From NCBI GenBank assembly GCA_022511075.1, contig JAFLSE010000016.1:1-57526 (forward strand): a stretch of 57,526 bases of DNA, written 5' to 3'. This stretch comes from Prevotella sp. GTDB lineage: Bacteria; Bacteroidota; Bacteroidia; Bacteroidales; Bacteroidaceae. Every line of letters begins with the position of its first letter. The first letter of the stretch is position 1. The notes beneath the pieces are model-generated. The model saw nothing but the letters and a program-made list of their open reading frames with translations. It made no database searches and was not told the DNA's origin. The translations under genes were made by a program, and so were the position numbers. Below are positions 26,515 to 34,961 of this stretch, piece after piece.

Positions 26515-27147
26515 ATGAATAAAACATTAAGAATTGGCTTTATAAGCCTAATTACTATCATGGTAGCATCATGTGGTACAAAGAAACCTGCATTGGCGCC
26601 TGCTGTTGAATCTTCAAGAACAAAAACTACAAGCCTCGAAGGTGATAAAGTTACATCAGAAACAGTTAAACTGACAGGTATCGAAATGGCTGAAGCCCTT
26701 AATGATGACGGCACTGACATGATTAAACGTCCTTACAAATGGTTTGCAGGCATCGGGAAAGCAGATAACAAACAAGTAGCTATCGAGCTTGCACAACGAG
26801 AGGCATACGCAACTATATCACGTGTATTAAATAATGCTGTGTTGGATCAGGCAAAACGTGGTAATGTCGCAAACAACGGGCGTGTGCAGCAAGCACTCAC
26901 CTCTCATTGGAAACAAGTCAGCGCAAGTGTGGAAAAGGCATGTGAACCTTTCGGTAATGTAACAATTGAATACAATGCGAATACAAGAATGTATGAGACA
27001 ACAGCCAAAGTTGGTATTCGTGGCGACCGATTTAACCAGTTGCTCAACACTGCAGGTAATTTCAAACCTTCTGACTTGACAGGAGAAGATTTAGATCAGT
27101 TCATTCAGACGAACAAATCCATCATGGAAGCTGCCCAAGGAAACTAA
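26515..27147 (+). CDS. LPP20/FlgP-like lipoprotein
   Basis: 210 residues from the ATG at 26515; an upstream in-frame TTG is not needed. Type II signal peptide with lipobox VASC (Cys20), so the mature protein is lipid-anchored, probably at the outer membrane. The central part has a KWFAGIGKADNKQVAIELAQ segment followed by REAYATISRVL, like the LPP20 family where an aromatic-G-x-G segment is followed by an Ala-rich helix; FlgP of Vibrio belongs to that group. The C-terminal part is alpha-helical. First gene of a five-gene operon, 19 nt before the next gene. The family assignment is by pattern, not search. Its role is unknown; a component of an outer-membrane ring or pore is inference from the neighbours. 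Confidence 0.68.
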   Translation: MNKTLRIGFISLITIMVASCGTKKPALAPAVESSRTKTTSLEGDKVTSETVKLTGIEMAEALNDDGTDMIKRPYKWFAGIGKADNKQVAIELAQREAYATISRVLNNAVLDQAKRGNVANNGRVQQALTSHWKQVSASVEKACEPFGNVTIEYNANTRMYETTAKVGIRGDRFNQLLNTAGNFKPSDLTGEDLDQFIQTNKSIMEAAQGN

Positions 27148-27166
27148 TAACCATAAAAAACCGAAA

Positions 27167-28198
27167 ATGAAACAAGTGTTGTTTGCATTCTGTTTGCTAT
27201 GGATGTCATTGGGTGTTAATGCGCAGCAATATCCGTCTGAGTGGGTGAAATACACTCACGACGGATATATGTATGACATTCAGAGCGACTGCAATAATAA
27301 AAATTTGACGGAAACAGATTTCAAGAACTATCTGTTGAACATTGCCCGAACGAATTTGGCTAAACAAATTCAAGTTCGAGTGCAGGATGTTGCAACATTA
27401 AAAAAGACATCGGTAGATGGACGTACTTCTATAACCTATTCCTCCATGACTAATTTTTCTACTGATGTAAACTTAAAACTGGTTGAGGTAAAGACCACTT
27501 ACAATTCCACAACCCAAACAGGATATGCCATAGCATATATTGACCGTAATGCAGCTCGAAACTATTATACAAACGAATTGTCTATTATATATAATAAGGT
27601 AAACAATTCTATTACATTAGCTGATAACTTTGTGGCATCTGGCTTTAAATCCAAGGCACAAACAGAGTTGGAATCATCGTTGAAACAAATTACACTTATT
27701 GATGAGTTTTTGTTCTGGTTGAATGTTTTTGGAGTACCGCAATCAGAATTGACAGAATGGCAGGAGCGTTTCAGTGCAGCAGAGCAGAAAATAAAGCAAA
27801 TGCTTGCCGACCTCAAACATGCAACAGTTATATATCTGTCGTGTACAGCAGACATTTTCGGGAAATCATATCCTACGTTACAAAACGAATTGAAAGGAAT
27901 ATTGGCTGCTGACGGTTGCAGCTTTACAAACAACCCTGCAAATGCAGATTGGGCTATTGTCATAACATGCAGTGCACGGGAATACTCGAACTTGAATATA
28001 GGCAAAACAAGTTCCTATTTCTCGTATGTTGATGCACATATTGTAATTGACAAAGTTGTTACCTCGCAGCGAATATATGAAGACGAAGTTTCAGTAAAAG
28101 GCGGACACACTTTTGGATATGATGAAGCAGCAAAGGCAGGATATAAAGAGATGAAGCAACAAATTGGTAAAATTATTAAAGAAAATATAGAATTATGA
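27167..28198 (+). CDS. Secreted FlgT/LPP20-like envelope protein
   Basis: 343 residues with a signal peptide (MKQVLFAFCLLWMSLGVNAQ). Residues of about 25-140 start with SEWVKYTHDGYMYDIQSDCN and contain an Ala-rich helix (LLNIARTNLAKQIQVRVQDV), like the N-terminal domains of FlgT or LPP20 proteins. A helical segment around 150-215 leads to a C-terminal alpha/beta domain (about 222-340) with VIYLSCTADIFGKSYPTLQN and DWAIVITCSAREY. That last part resembles domains that follow CsgG-like modules in envelope proteins, but I cannot name it. The stop overlaps the next start by 4 nt (ATGA), which argues for translational coupling. Confidence 0.62.
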   Translation: MKQVLFAFCLLWMSLGVNAQQYPSEWVKYTHDGYMYDIQSDCNNKNLTETDFKNYLLNIARTNLAKQIQVRVQDVATLKKTSVDGRTSITYSSMTNFSTDVNLKLVEVKTTYNSTTQTGYAIAYIDRNAARNYYTNELSIIYNKVNNSITLADNFVASGFKSKAQTELESSLKQITLIDEFLFWLNVFGVPQSELTEWQERFSAAEQKIKQMLADLKHATVIYLSCTADIFGKSYPTLQNELKGILAADGCSFTNNPANADWAIVITCSAREYSNLNIGKTSSYFSYVDAHIVIDKVVTSQRIYEDEVSVKGGHTFGYDEAAKAGYKEMKQQIGKIIKENIEL

Positions 28199-29043
28199 AA
28201 AAGTTTTTTTTGATTGTGTTGGCGATGTTAATTATTACGCCTACTTTTGGTGATGAAACGAAGTTTCGTATAGCAGTATTTGACCCAACTTCAAGCGGTA
28301 CATCAATAGATGAGGGAACAAAAATTGCTGTACGTGAGATTGTTAGTTCTACCATAGTTAATGCAGGTAACTACGATATTGTAGAGCGTTCACTACTTGA
28401 AAAAGTCATGCAAGAACAACAGTTCTCTAATTCTGGCGTTGTTGATGATAACGATGCTACAGAAATAGGTAAACTTGCAGGTGCAAACAAGGTTATACTA
28501 TCTGTTGTAACTTTGACTGGTGGTCGTAATATGATTAGTCTTAAAATGATTGATGTTAAAACGGCAAGTGTAGAACGACAACAAGTAAAGGTGGTTTCAT
28601 CTGGCGAATTGCTGAATGTAGTCGAGCCATTGACACTGGCGCTGATTGATCAAAAAGGGAATAACGTTAACAATGAAACCGTTGTTAATAATCCTACTTC
28701 TACTACATCAGATATAAATAATATCAATAAACCTATTCCAGGTCCAAACGAAGTTGTATTTTGGCTTCCAGAGGGATATGTACCCCCAGAAGAAGGACAT
28801 AAGGACTTACCTCTTTTAGTAAAGTTCGATAAAAAAGATGTAGGCTCAGGTACATTAAGCACAGGTTTTTTGATTCGAATACCAAATCCAGGCAAAGGAA
28901 TACATAAACTAAAAATTGGCAATATGACTATAAAAGTTGATTTAGACAAATACAACTTTTTTGAACTACAACTTTATCACTGGACATATGGTGCTTCTTT
29001 TTTATATGGAGTGAGCGTTAGAGAGCACAAGATGATAAAATGA
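28195..29043 (+). CDS. CsgG/LpoB/FlgO-like periplasmic protein
   Basis: 282 residues with a signal peptide (MKKFFLIVLAMLIITPTFG, no lipobox Cys). Residues of about 23-150 carry the CsgG/LpoB pattern: FRIAVFDPTSSG strand, NYDIVERSLLEKVMQEQQFS and the DATEIGKLAGANKVILSVVT stretch, followed by the strand and linker SLKMIDVKTASVERQQ. Proteins of this fold form the curli export pore (CsgG), activate penicillin-binding proteins (LpoB) or sit at the flagellar outer-membrane ring (FlgO). An Asn/Thr-rich linker (about 155-182) leads to a C-terminal beta-rich domain with NEVVFWLPEGYVPPEEGH that I do not recognise. No N-terminal lipid anchor and no obvious CsgG transmembrane hairpins, so a channel is not proven. 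Confidence 0.72.
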   Translation: MKKFFLIVLAMLIITPTFGDETKFRIAVFDPTSSGTSIDEGTKIAVREIVSSTIVNAGNYDIVERSLLEKVMQEQQFSNSGVVDDNDATEIGKLAGANKVILSVVTLTGGRNMISLKMIDVKTASVERQQVKVVSSGELLNVVEPLTLALIDQKGNNVNNETVVNNPTSTTSDINNINKPIPGPNEVVFWLPEGYVPPEEGHKDLPLLVKFDKKDVGSGTLSTGFLIRIPNPGKGIHKLKIGNMTIKVDLDKYNFFELQLYHWTYGASFLYGVSVREHKMIK

Positions 29044-29047
29044 GATT

Positions 29048-30346
29048 ATGAGAATTAAATTGCTTTTAATGCTGATTGCATTAATATTTATCAGTCCTAT
29101 TTTTGGACAAAATAATTCAACCAAGCGAGTTGCTATCCTTGAAACGGTGGATAAAGAAGGACGAGTAGCATACGGTGTCAAACTGATGGTACGCAGCAAG
29201 TTAGCATATGCCATTACCAATACTCCCGGCTATGAAGGCTATGACCGTGTAGATATTGCCTCAATTATGAATGAGCATGATTTTCAGCGCACGGGATTGG
29301 TAAGCGATGCCCAAATCAAGCGGTTAGGTGAAATGACAGGTGCTGACTATATTCTTGTTGCGGAAGTTGCCAATCTTGATTATTCTCATATTGTGATTGC
29401 AGCCAAGATTCTAAATGTTGAAACGGCTCGCATGGAAAAAACGGCTGATACACAAACATTATCGACAGCAGATGAATTAGAAAGCAATTGTCGTATTTTG
29501 GCAGGAAAACTTTTGAATATAAATATCAATACAGGCGCTGTCAAAGGAGAATTAATGATAGGCAAAGACAAATATGTAGGGGAATATAGAAATGGGAAAC
29601 CACATGGTCAAGGAATTATATATTATTCAATAGACGATTCGAATAAACGAAAATATTATGAGGGAGATTGGGTAAACGGTGTTCGTGAAGGCAATGGTAC
29701 TTTGGTTTGGAATAGTGGTGAGAAATATACTGGAGCATGGAAATATGTGCGTAATGGATATGGTACAAACTATTATGCTAATGGCGAAATATATGAAGGC
29801 AACTGGCTGAATGATAAAAGGCATGGCAATGGGAAAATAACTTTTGCTAAAGATGATTCAAGTGATCGCAAATATTATGATGGGGATTGGTTAGAAGGTG
29901 TCCGTCAGGGAACAGGAACAATGGTATGGAATAATGGTAAAAAATATGTGGGCAGTTGGAAGCATAATTTACTGTATGGCAAAGGCATAGAGTATTATAC
30001 AGATGGTACTAGATATGAAGGTAACTATCAGAATGGCAAAAGACATGGAACGGGTACATTTTATTGGGCAAATGGTGATTATGAGGATTGCGATTATCAA
30101 AATGGAATACAAATAGGGAAATCTACCTATTATTTTAAGGATGGACGCAAAAGAATTTCCTATTATATAGAAGGTAAGAAAGAGGGTGCAGGTACTTTCT
30201 ATTTTACAGATGGAAGGTATGTTAAAGAATATTGGGTCAATGACAAAAGACATGGGGAAGAAAAATACTATCGCTCCAACGGACATCATTATATGACGAA
30301 AATATATAATAATGGTGTACTAAAAAAAACAAAACAACATAAATAA
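29048..30346 (+). CDS. CsgG-like domain fused to MORN repeats
   Basis: 432 residues with a signal peptide (MRIKLLLMLIALIFISPIFG). Residues of about 25-155 are a CsgG/LpoB-like domain (KRVAILETVDKEG, YDRVDIASIMNEHDFQRTG, LGEMTGADYILVAEVANLDY). From about 170 to the end are roughly ten MORN-type repeats, seven good ones such as YVGEYRNGKPHGQG and YEGNYQNGKRHGTG, and three degenerate ones. Repeats 2-4 and 5-7 are near copies (KYYEGDWVNGVREGNG and KYYDGDWLEGVRQGTG), so a block of about 70 residues was duplicated. MORN repeats form extended beta-hairpin sheets that bind proteins or surfaces. Four nt separate it from the previous gene. The domain combination and the lack of a lipid anchor are notable. 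Confidence 0.78.
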   Translation: MRIKLLLMLIALIFISPIFGQNNSTKRVAILETVDKEGRVAYGVKLMVRSKLAYAITNTPGYEGYDRVDIASIMNEHDFQRTGLVSDAQIKRLGEMTGADYILVAEVANLDYSHIVIAAKILNVETARMEKTADTQTLSTADELESNCRILAGKLLNININTGAVKGELMIGKDKYVGEYRNGKPHGQGIIYYSIDDSNKRKYYEGDWVNGVREGNGTLVWNSGEKYTGAWKYVRNGYGTNYYANGEIYEGNWLNDKRHGNGKITFAKDDSSDRKYYDGDWLEGVRQGTGTMVWNNGKKYVGSWKHNLLYGKGIEYYTDGTRYEGNYQNGKRHGTGTFYWANGDYEDCDYQNGIQIGKSTYYFKDGRKRISYYIEGKKEGAGTFYFTDGRYVKEYWVNDKRHGEEKYYRSNGHHYMTKIYNNGVLKKTKQHK

Positions 30347-30351
30347 TAAAA

Positions 30352-31818
30352 ATGAGACAAGCCTGTTTATTGTTGTTGGCATTGATAATGCAGAATATTT
30401 CTGCACAGACGCTTGATATTTATAAATATATGGAGCAGCAGATAAAAGCCTTTGGTGATTATGATAATCAACAACAGCAAGCATTTAAGACATATCGCAG
30501 TAGGCTGAATGCCGAATTTGCAGAATATATGCGTCAACGGTGGCCTGAATACAAATCAAAACCAGGAAAGCCTGTGCCAGACTCTCCCGAGCCGCCTGCA
30601 CCTATAATAAAAGAGCCTGACACACCACCGTCAAATGTTCCTGTGCCGTTCGACGATATTACTCCTATGCCCATACCTGTTGAGCCTCCGCAGCCAGTTG
30701 TGCCTCTGCCTAAGCCACAACCTGTAGTGCCAGATAAGCCTGCATTCGCGTTTACTTTCTACGGACAGAAATGTCAGATGCCGCTTGAAGCCAAACACAG
30801 GTTTACATTGGCAGGAACTACGGAAAACAATATTGCAGACGGTTGGAAGAGACTTTCTGCTGACGAATACCTGCCTGTCATAGCACAGTGCATGGACTAT
30901 CGGAACAGGCTACGCCTTTGTGACTGGGGATATGTGCGCTTTGTTGAGCAGATGACGATGTCGTTTTTCACTTCCTCACAGTTGAACGAGGCACGGCTGA
31001 TGCAGATGTTCATACTGACACAGTCGGGCTACAAGGTGCGCATAGCACAAACCGGCAATAGACTGGTGCTGCTATTGCCGTCAAGGGAAACAATTTACAA
31101 GTATTCTTATCTGAACATCGGAGGGGGAAAGTATTATGTTATAGACTCATCATTAGGGCAGGCTTCATTCAAGGTGTTTGACAGGGAATTTCCAAAGGAG
31201 CAGTATTTCTCCCTTAGAATGTCCGAGCCTCCGGCACTGCCTGTCAGCAAAAGTACGCCACACAATTTTCAATCAAGGCATGACAAAGCTTTGGTGGTTA
31301 ATGTTTGTGTCAATAAAAACCTTATTGACTTTTATGATGACTACCCTCTGAGTTCACATTGGGACATCTATGCAAGAGCATCACTGAGCGAGAATGCCAA
31401 GGGACAACTATACCCTGCACTGCGCAGTTGCATAGCCGGCAAAGACAAGCCGACGGCTGCAAATATTCTGCTGCACTTCGTTCAGACGGCATTCGAGTAT
31501 GCCACGGACGATAAACAGTTTGGTTACGAGCGACCGCTGTTTGGCGACGAAACGCTGTTCTATCCCTATTCCGACTGTGAGGACAGGGCAATATTGTTTT
31601 CAATATTCGTGCGTGAGCTATTGGGATTGGATATAGTGTTGCTTCATTATCCCGGACATTTGGCTACGGCAGTGTGTTTCAATACGGAAGTAATGGGTGA
31701 CTATTTGGTTATAGACGGCAAGCGCTATGTTGTCTGCGACCCCACATATATAAATGCCGACATAGGACAGGCTATGCCTCAATATAAACAGACAGCTGCA
31801 AATGTCATTAAAATCTGA
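30352..31818 (+). CDS. Secreted transglutaminase-like (cysteine protease fold) protein
   Basis: 488 residues with a signal peptide (MRQACLLLLALIMQNISAQ). A charged helical part (20-70) and a long Pro-rich linker (about 70-130) precede a folded region. The C-terminal part has the transglutaminase-like triad in order: Cys409 in YSDCEDRAILFSIF, His436 in YPGHLATAV and Asp463 in VVCDPTYINAD. Such proteins hydrolyse or cross-link peptides; whether this one is a protease, amidase or cross-linker is open. Last gene of the operon, five nt after the MORN gene. The Pro-rich linker could span periplasm or cell wall. A hairpin follows at 31847-31872. Confidence 0.8.
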   Translation: MRQACLLLLALIMQNISAQTLDIYKYMEQQIKAFGDYDNQQQQAFKTYRSRLNAEFAEYMRQRWPEYKSKPGKPVPDSPEPPAPIIKEPDTPPSNVPVPFDDITPMPIPVEPPQPVVPLPKPQPVVPDKPAFAFTFYGQKCQMPLEAKHRFTLAGTTENNIADGWKRLSADEYLPVIAQCMDYRNRLRLCDWGYVRFVEQMTMSFFTSSQLNEARLMQMFILTQSGYKVRIAQTGNRLVLLLPSRETIYKYSYLNIGGGKYYVIDSSLGQASFKVFDREFPKEQYFSLRMSEPPALPVSKSTPHNFQSRHDKALVVNVCVNKNLIDFYDDYPLSSHWDIYARASLSENAKGQLYPALRSCIAGKDKPTAANILLHFVQTAFEYATDDKQFGYERPLFGDETLFYPYSDCEDRAILFSIFVRELLGLDIVLLHYPGHLATAVCFNTEVMGDYLVIDGKRYVVCDPTYINADIGQAMPQYKQTAANVIKI

Positions 31819-31846
31819 TGAATCAGCTCTTGTAATATGCGTTACT

Positions 31847-31872
31847 AACAGGTCAGCCAAGGCTGATCTGTT
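31847..31872 (+). terminator. Hairpin ending the envelope operon
   Basis: An 11-bp inverted repeat with one G-T pair (AACAGGTCAGC at 31847-31857, GCTGATCTGTT at 31862-31872, loop CAAG), 29 nt after the stop of the transglutaminase-like gene. T-rich but not continuous T sequence follows. Confidence 0.65.
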
Positions 31873-32293
31873 GATATTGTTTGCTTCAAGACACATTAGT
31901 TTACCTTATCTTAATTCATTAAACAAAACGGGCATTTTTAATCATCATTGTTGTACATATTGGACAGTAACTTCAAGGTTAGGACTTTCTATATACCATA
32001 GCAATAAATCTTTGGTTAAATAAAAATAGGCAAAACTATATACTATTAGACACATTCGCAGAATCCAACCACATGTGATGGCATTTTGTACGTTTTGATG
32101 GGGAATAACCACTTTTTTACAGAGATTTTTGTGAAAAATCGTCATTATGGCGTCTTGGGGCAAATTGTATGTAATTGCCTAATCTAAACATTATCATTAC
32201 AAAAGTTTTATATACTGCTTGTAACTTATCATCATTTTTAGGTATTTTAATAGGGGAATCGTAAGAGAGACCTTCTTTTACGAATTTTTTTAT
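31873..32293. other. AT-rich intergenic stretch before feoB
   Basis: No gene, RNA or repeat could be supported. A 72-codon frame on the minus strand (31945-32163) has no recognisable family motif. A promoter element for feoB lies at its right end. Confidence 0.45.
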
Positions 32294-32301
32294 TACCTTT
32301 G
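32294..32301 (+). promoter_or_regulatory. -7 element of feoB
   Basis: TACCTTTG, an exact TAnnTTTG, 43 nt before the ATG at 32345. No exact TTTG 20 nt upstream. No clear Fur box was identified by eye. Confidence 0.6.
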
Positions 32302-32344
32302 TACCGGATTATGCAAGAAAGAGAACTACTCTGAAAAGAAAAAG

Positions 32345-34897
32345 ATGAGCAGACTGTCGGAACTGAAAACCGGAGAACGGGGAGTTATCGTTAAGGTGAT
32401 GGGGCACGGAGGATTCCGTAAACGCATTGTGGAAATGGGCTTCATCAAAGGCAAGGTGGTGGAGGTGTTGCTTAATGCTCCACTGCAAGACCCCGTGAAA
32501 TATAAAATTATGGGATATGAGGTGTCTCTGCGTCATAACGAGGCGGAGATGATTGAGATAATATCGATAGACGAGGCAAAGGAGATAGAACAAAACAAGG
32601 ACGTTACAAACGACGGAGACTCAAACACAATAGTGACGACGGCAGCAGATACGCCTCTCGACGACAAACAACTGCGCGATGCCGCAATGCGCAAGCGACG
32701 CACGATAAATGTTGCTCTCGTGGGAAACCCAAACTGCGGAAAGACATCGCTTTTCAACTATGCCAGCGGAGCACATGAGCATGTGGGAAACTATTCTGGT
32801 GTGACGGTGGACGCAAAGGAGGCACGGGCTGTATTCGAGGGATATGAGTTTTGTATCGTGGACCTACCCGGCACTTACTCGCTGTCAGCATACAGTCCCG
32901 AAGAACTCTACGTGCGCAAGCAGATTATAGAGCAGACACCCGACGTGGTGATAAACGTGATTGACGCAAGCAACATTGAGAGAAACCTCTACCTTACGAC
33001 GCAGCTTGTGGACATGCACCTGCGTATGATATGCGCACTGAACATGTACGACGAGTTTGAGGCACGAGGCGATAAACTCGACCACAACATACTGGGGCAG
33101 CTATTAGGAGTGCCAATGATACCCACATCGTTCAAGACGGGGAAGGGAGTAGACTTGCTTTTCCACATTATAATAAATATGTATGAGGGTGTGGACTTCA
33201 TAGACAAGGAAGGAAACATAAACCCCGAAGTGGCGGCAGAGATACAGGATTGGCACAAGAACTACGAAAGGCAGCACGGAGACAGCCACGAAGAGGACTT
33301 TGCACACGGCAGCAAGCCGAAGAACAGCGTGTTCAGGCACATTCACCTTAACCACGGAAGCACTCTCGAAGCAAGCATAGAGGCTATAAAGAACATGCTT
33401 CAGCACGAGGAACAAATTCGCCACAAGTTTTCCACCCGCTATCTCGCCATAAAGCTGCTTGAAATGGACAGCGAAACGGAGGAGGTGGTGAAGGCACTGC
33501 CAAACGGCAAGGAGATTTTGGCACTGCGCAATGAGGAGGCAGCAAAGATAAGGAAAGAAAAGAAGGAAGACCCCGAAACCGCCATAATGGATGCCAAATA
33601 CGGACTGATACACGGCGCATTGAAAGAGGCAGGCTATGAGCAGGGCGAGAAACAGGACACTTATCAGATTACACACCTGCTCGACAGGATAATAACCAAC
33701 AGATATGTGGGCTTCCCAATCTTCTTCATAATACTGTTCCTCATGTTCAAGACAACCTTCGACCTCGGGCAATACCCGATGGACTGGATCGACGCAGGAA
33801 TAGGGGCATTGAGCGACTTCATTAGTAGTACTATGCCCGACGGACCACTCAAGGACATGCTCGTTGACGGTATAATAGGAGGCGTGGGTGCAGTGATTGT
33901 TTTCCTGCCGCAGATATTGATATTATACACATTCATATCCTTTATGGAGGACAGCGGATATATGGCACGCGCGGCATTCATTATGGATAAGTTGATGCAC
34001 AAGATGGGACTGCACGGCAAGTCGTTCATTCCGCTGATAATGGGCTTCGGCTGCAACGTGCCGGCGATAATGGCAACGAGGACGATAGAGAGCCGCAGGT
34101 CGCGGCTGCTCACCATGCTCGTGCTGCCTATGATGAGCTGCTCCGCACGTCTGCCCATATATATAATGATAACAAGCACGTTTTTCGCCCCTATGTATCG
34201 AGTATGGATAATACTCCTGCTATACGTCATGGGCATTGCGCTCGCGGTGGTGCTGAGCAGGTTGTTCAGCAAGTTTCTCGTGAAAGGTGACGACACGCCG
34301 TTTGTAATGGAACTTCCTCCCTATCGATTCCCTACCACAAAAGCTATCGTGCGTCACACATGGGAGAAGGGCAAGCAATATTTGAAGAAAATGGGAGGCA
34401 TAATCCTTGTGGCAAGCATCATAGTGTGGGCGCTCGGCTATTTCCCACACAACGACGAACTTTCACCGCAGCAACAGCAGGAGCAAAGTTACATAGGAAG
34501 CATTGGCAAGGCGATAGAGCCTGCATTCCATCTGCAAGGCTTCGACTGGAAACTGAGCGTGGGACTTGTATCGGGCGTGGGAGCAAAGGAGATTGTAGCC
34601 TCTACGATGGGAGTACTCTATTCGGGCGACGACACCGTGGCAGACCCAGAGGTGGAGGAACTGCCGCACAAGTATCAAGAACTATATGCCAAGATGTCCG
34701 CCAACGGTGTAACGCCCCTGATAGCCTTCTGCTATATGGTGTTCGTTCTCATCTACTTCCCATGCATTGCCACCGTAGCAGCCATAAAGCACGAAAGCGG
34801 CTCGTGGGGCTGGGCAATATTCGTGGCAGTGTATACAACAGCATTGGCATGGGTGGTTAGCGGACTTATATATCAGACAGGACTGCTTATAAGCTGA
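32345..34897 (+). CDS. feoB: Ferrous iron transporter FeoB with fused N-terminal FeoA domain
   Basis: 850 residues. Residues 1-75 are an SH3-like FeoA domain (LSELKTGERGVIVKVMGHGG), normally a separate protein. A linker leads to the G domain from about 120: G1 GNPNCGKT (127-134), the switch region HVGNYSGVTVDAKEA and G3 VDLPGTYSLSAYSPEE. The cytoplasmic helical domain ends near 445. The membrane part has two gate repeats (FISFMEDSGYMARAAFIMDK and GFGCNVPAIMATRTIESRRS). It imports Fe2+ across the inner membrane in low-oxygen habitats. FeoA-FeoB fusion is common in Bacteroidota. Monocistronic. Confidence 0.97.
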   Translation: MSRLSELKTGERGVIVKVMGHGGFRKRIVEMGFIKGKVVEVLLNAPLQDPVKYKIMGYEVSLRHNEAEMIEIISIDEAKEIEQNKDVTNDGDSNTIVTTAADTPLDDKQLRDAAMRKRRTINVALVGNPNCGKTSLFNYASGAHEHVGNYSGVTVDAKEARAVFEGYEFCIVDLPGTYSLSAYSPEELYVRKQIIEQTPDVVINVIDASNIERNLYLTTQLVDMHLRMICALNMYDEFEARGDKLDHNILGQLLGVPMIPTSFKTGKGVDLLFHIIINMYEGVDFIDKEGNINPEVAAEIQDWHKNYERQHGDSHEEDFAHGSKPKNSVFRHIHLNHGSTLEASIEAIKNMLQHEEQIRHKFSTRYLAIKLLEMDSETEEVVKALPNGKEILALRNEEAAKIRKEKKEDPETAIMDAKYGLIHGALKEAGYEQGEKQDTYQITHLLDRIITNRYVGFPIFFIILFLMFKTTFDLGQYPMDWIDAGIGALSDFISSTMPDGPLKDMLVDGIIGGVGAVIVFLPQILILYTFISFMEDSGYMARAAFIMDKLMHKMGLHGKSFIPLIMGFGCNVPAIMATRTIESRRSRLLTMLVLPMMSCSARLPIYIMITSTFFAPMYRVWIILLLYVMGIALAVVLSRLFSKFLVKGDDTPFVMELPPYRFPTTKAIVRHTWEKGKQYLKKMGGIILVASIIVWALGYFPHNDELSPQQQQEQSYIGSIGKAIEPAFHLQGFDWKLSVGLVSGVGAKEIVASTMGVLYSGDDTVADPEVEELPHKYQELYAKMSANGVTPLIAFCYMVFVLIYFPCIATVAAIKHESGSWGWAIFVAVYTTALAWVVSGLIYQTGLLIS

Positions 34898-34961
34898 TTT
34901 GGTAAATTATAATAAAACGTATTAAGTGTTTCGGTAAATGCATCAGTGTGTTTCCTATCTA

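Noticed and set aside
31945..32163. 72-codon minus-strand frame between the envelope operon and feoB
   Set aside because: No signal peptide, family motif, promoter or operon partner.
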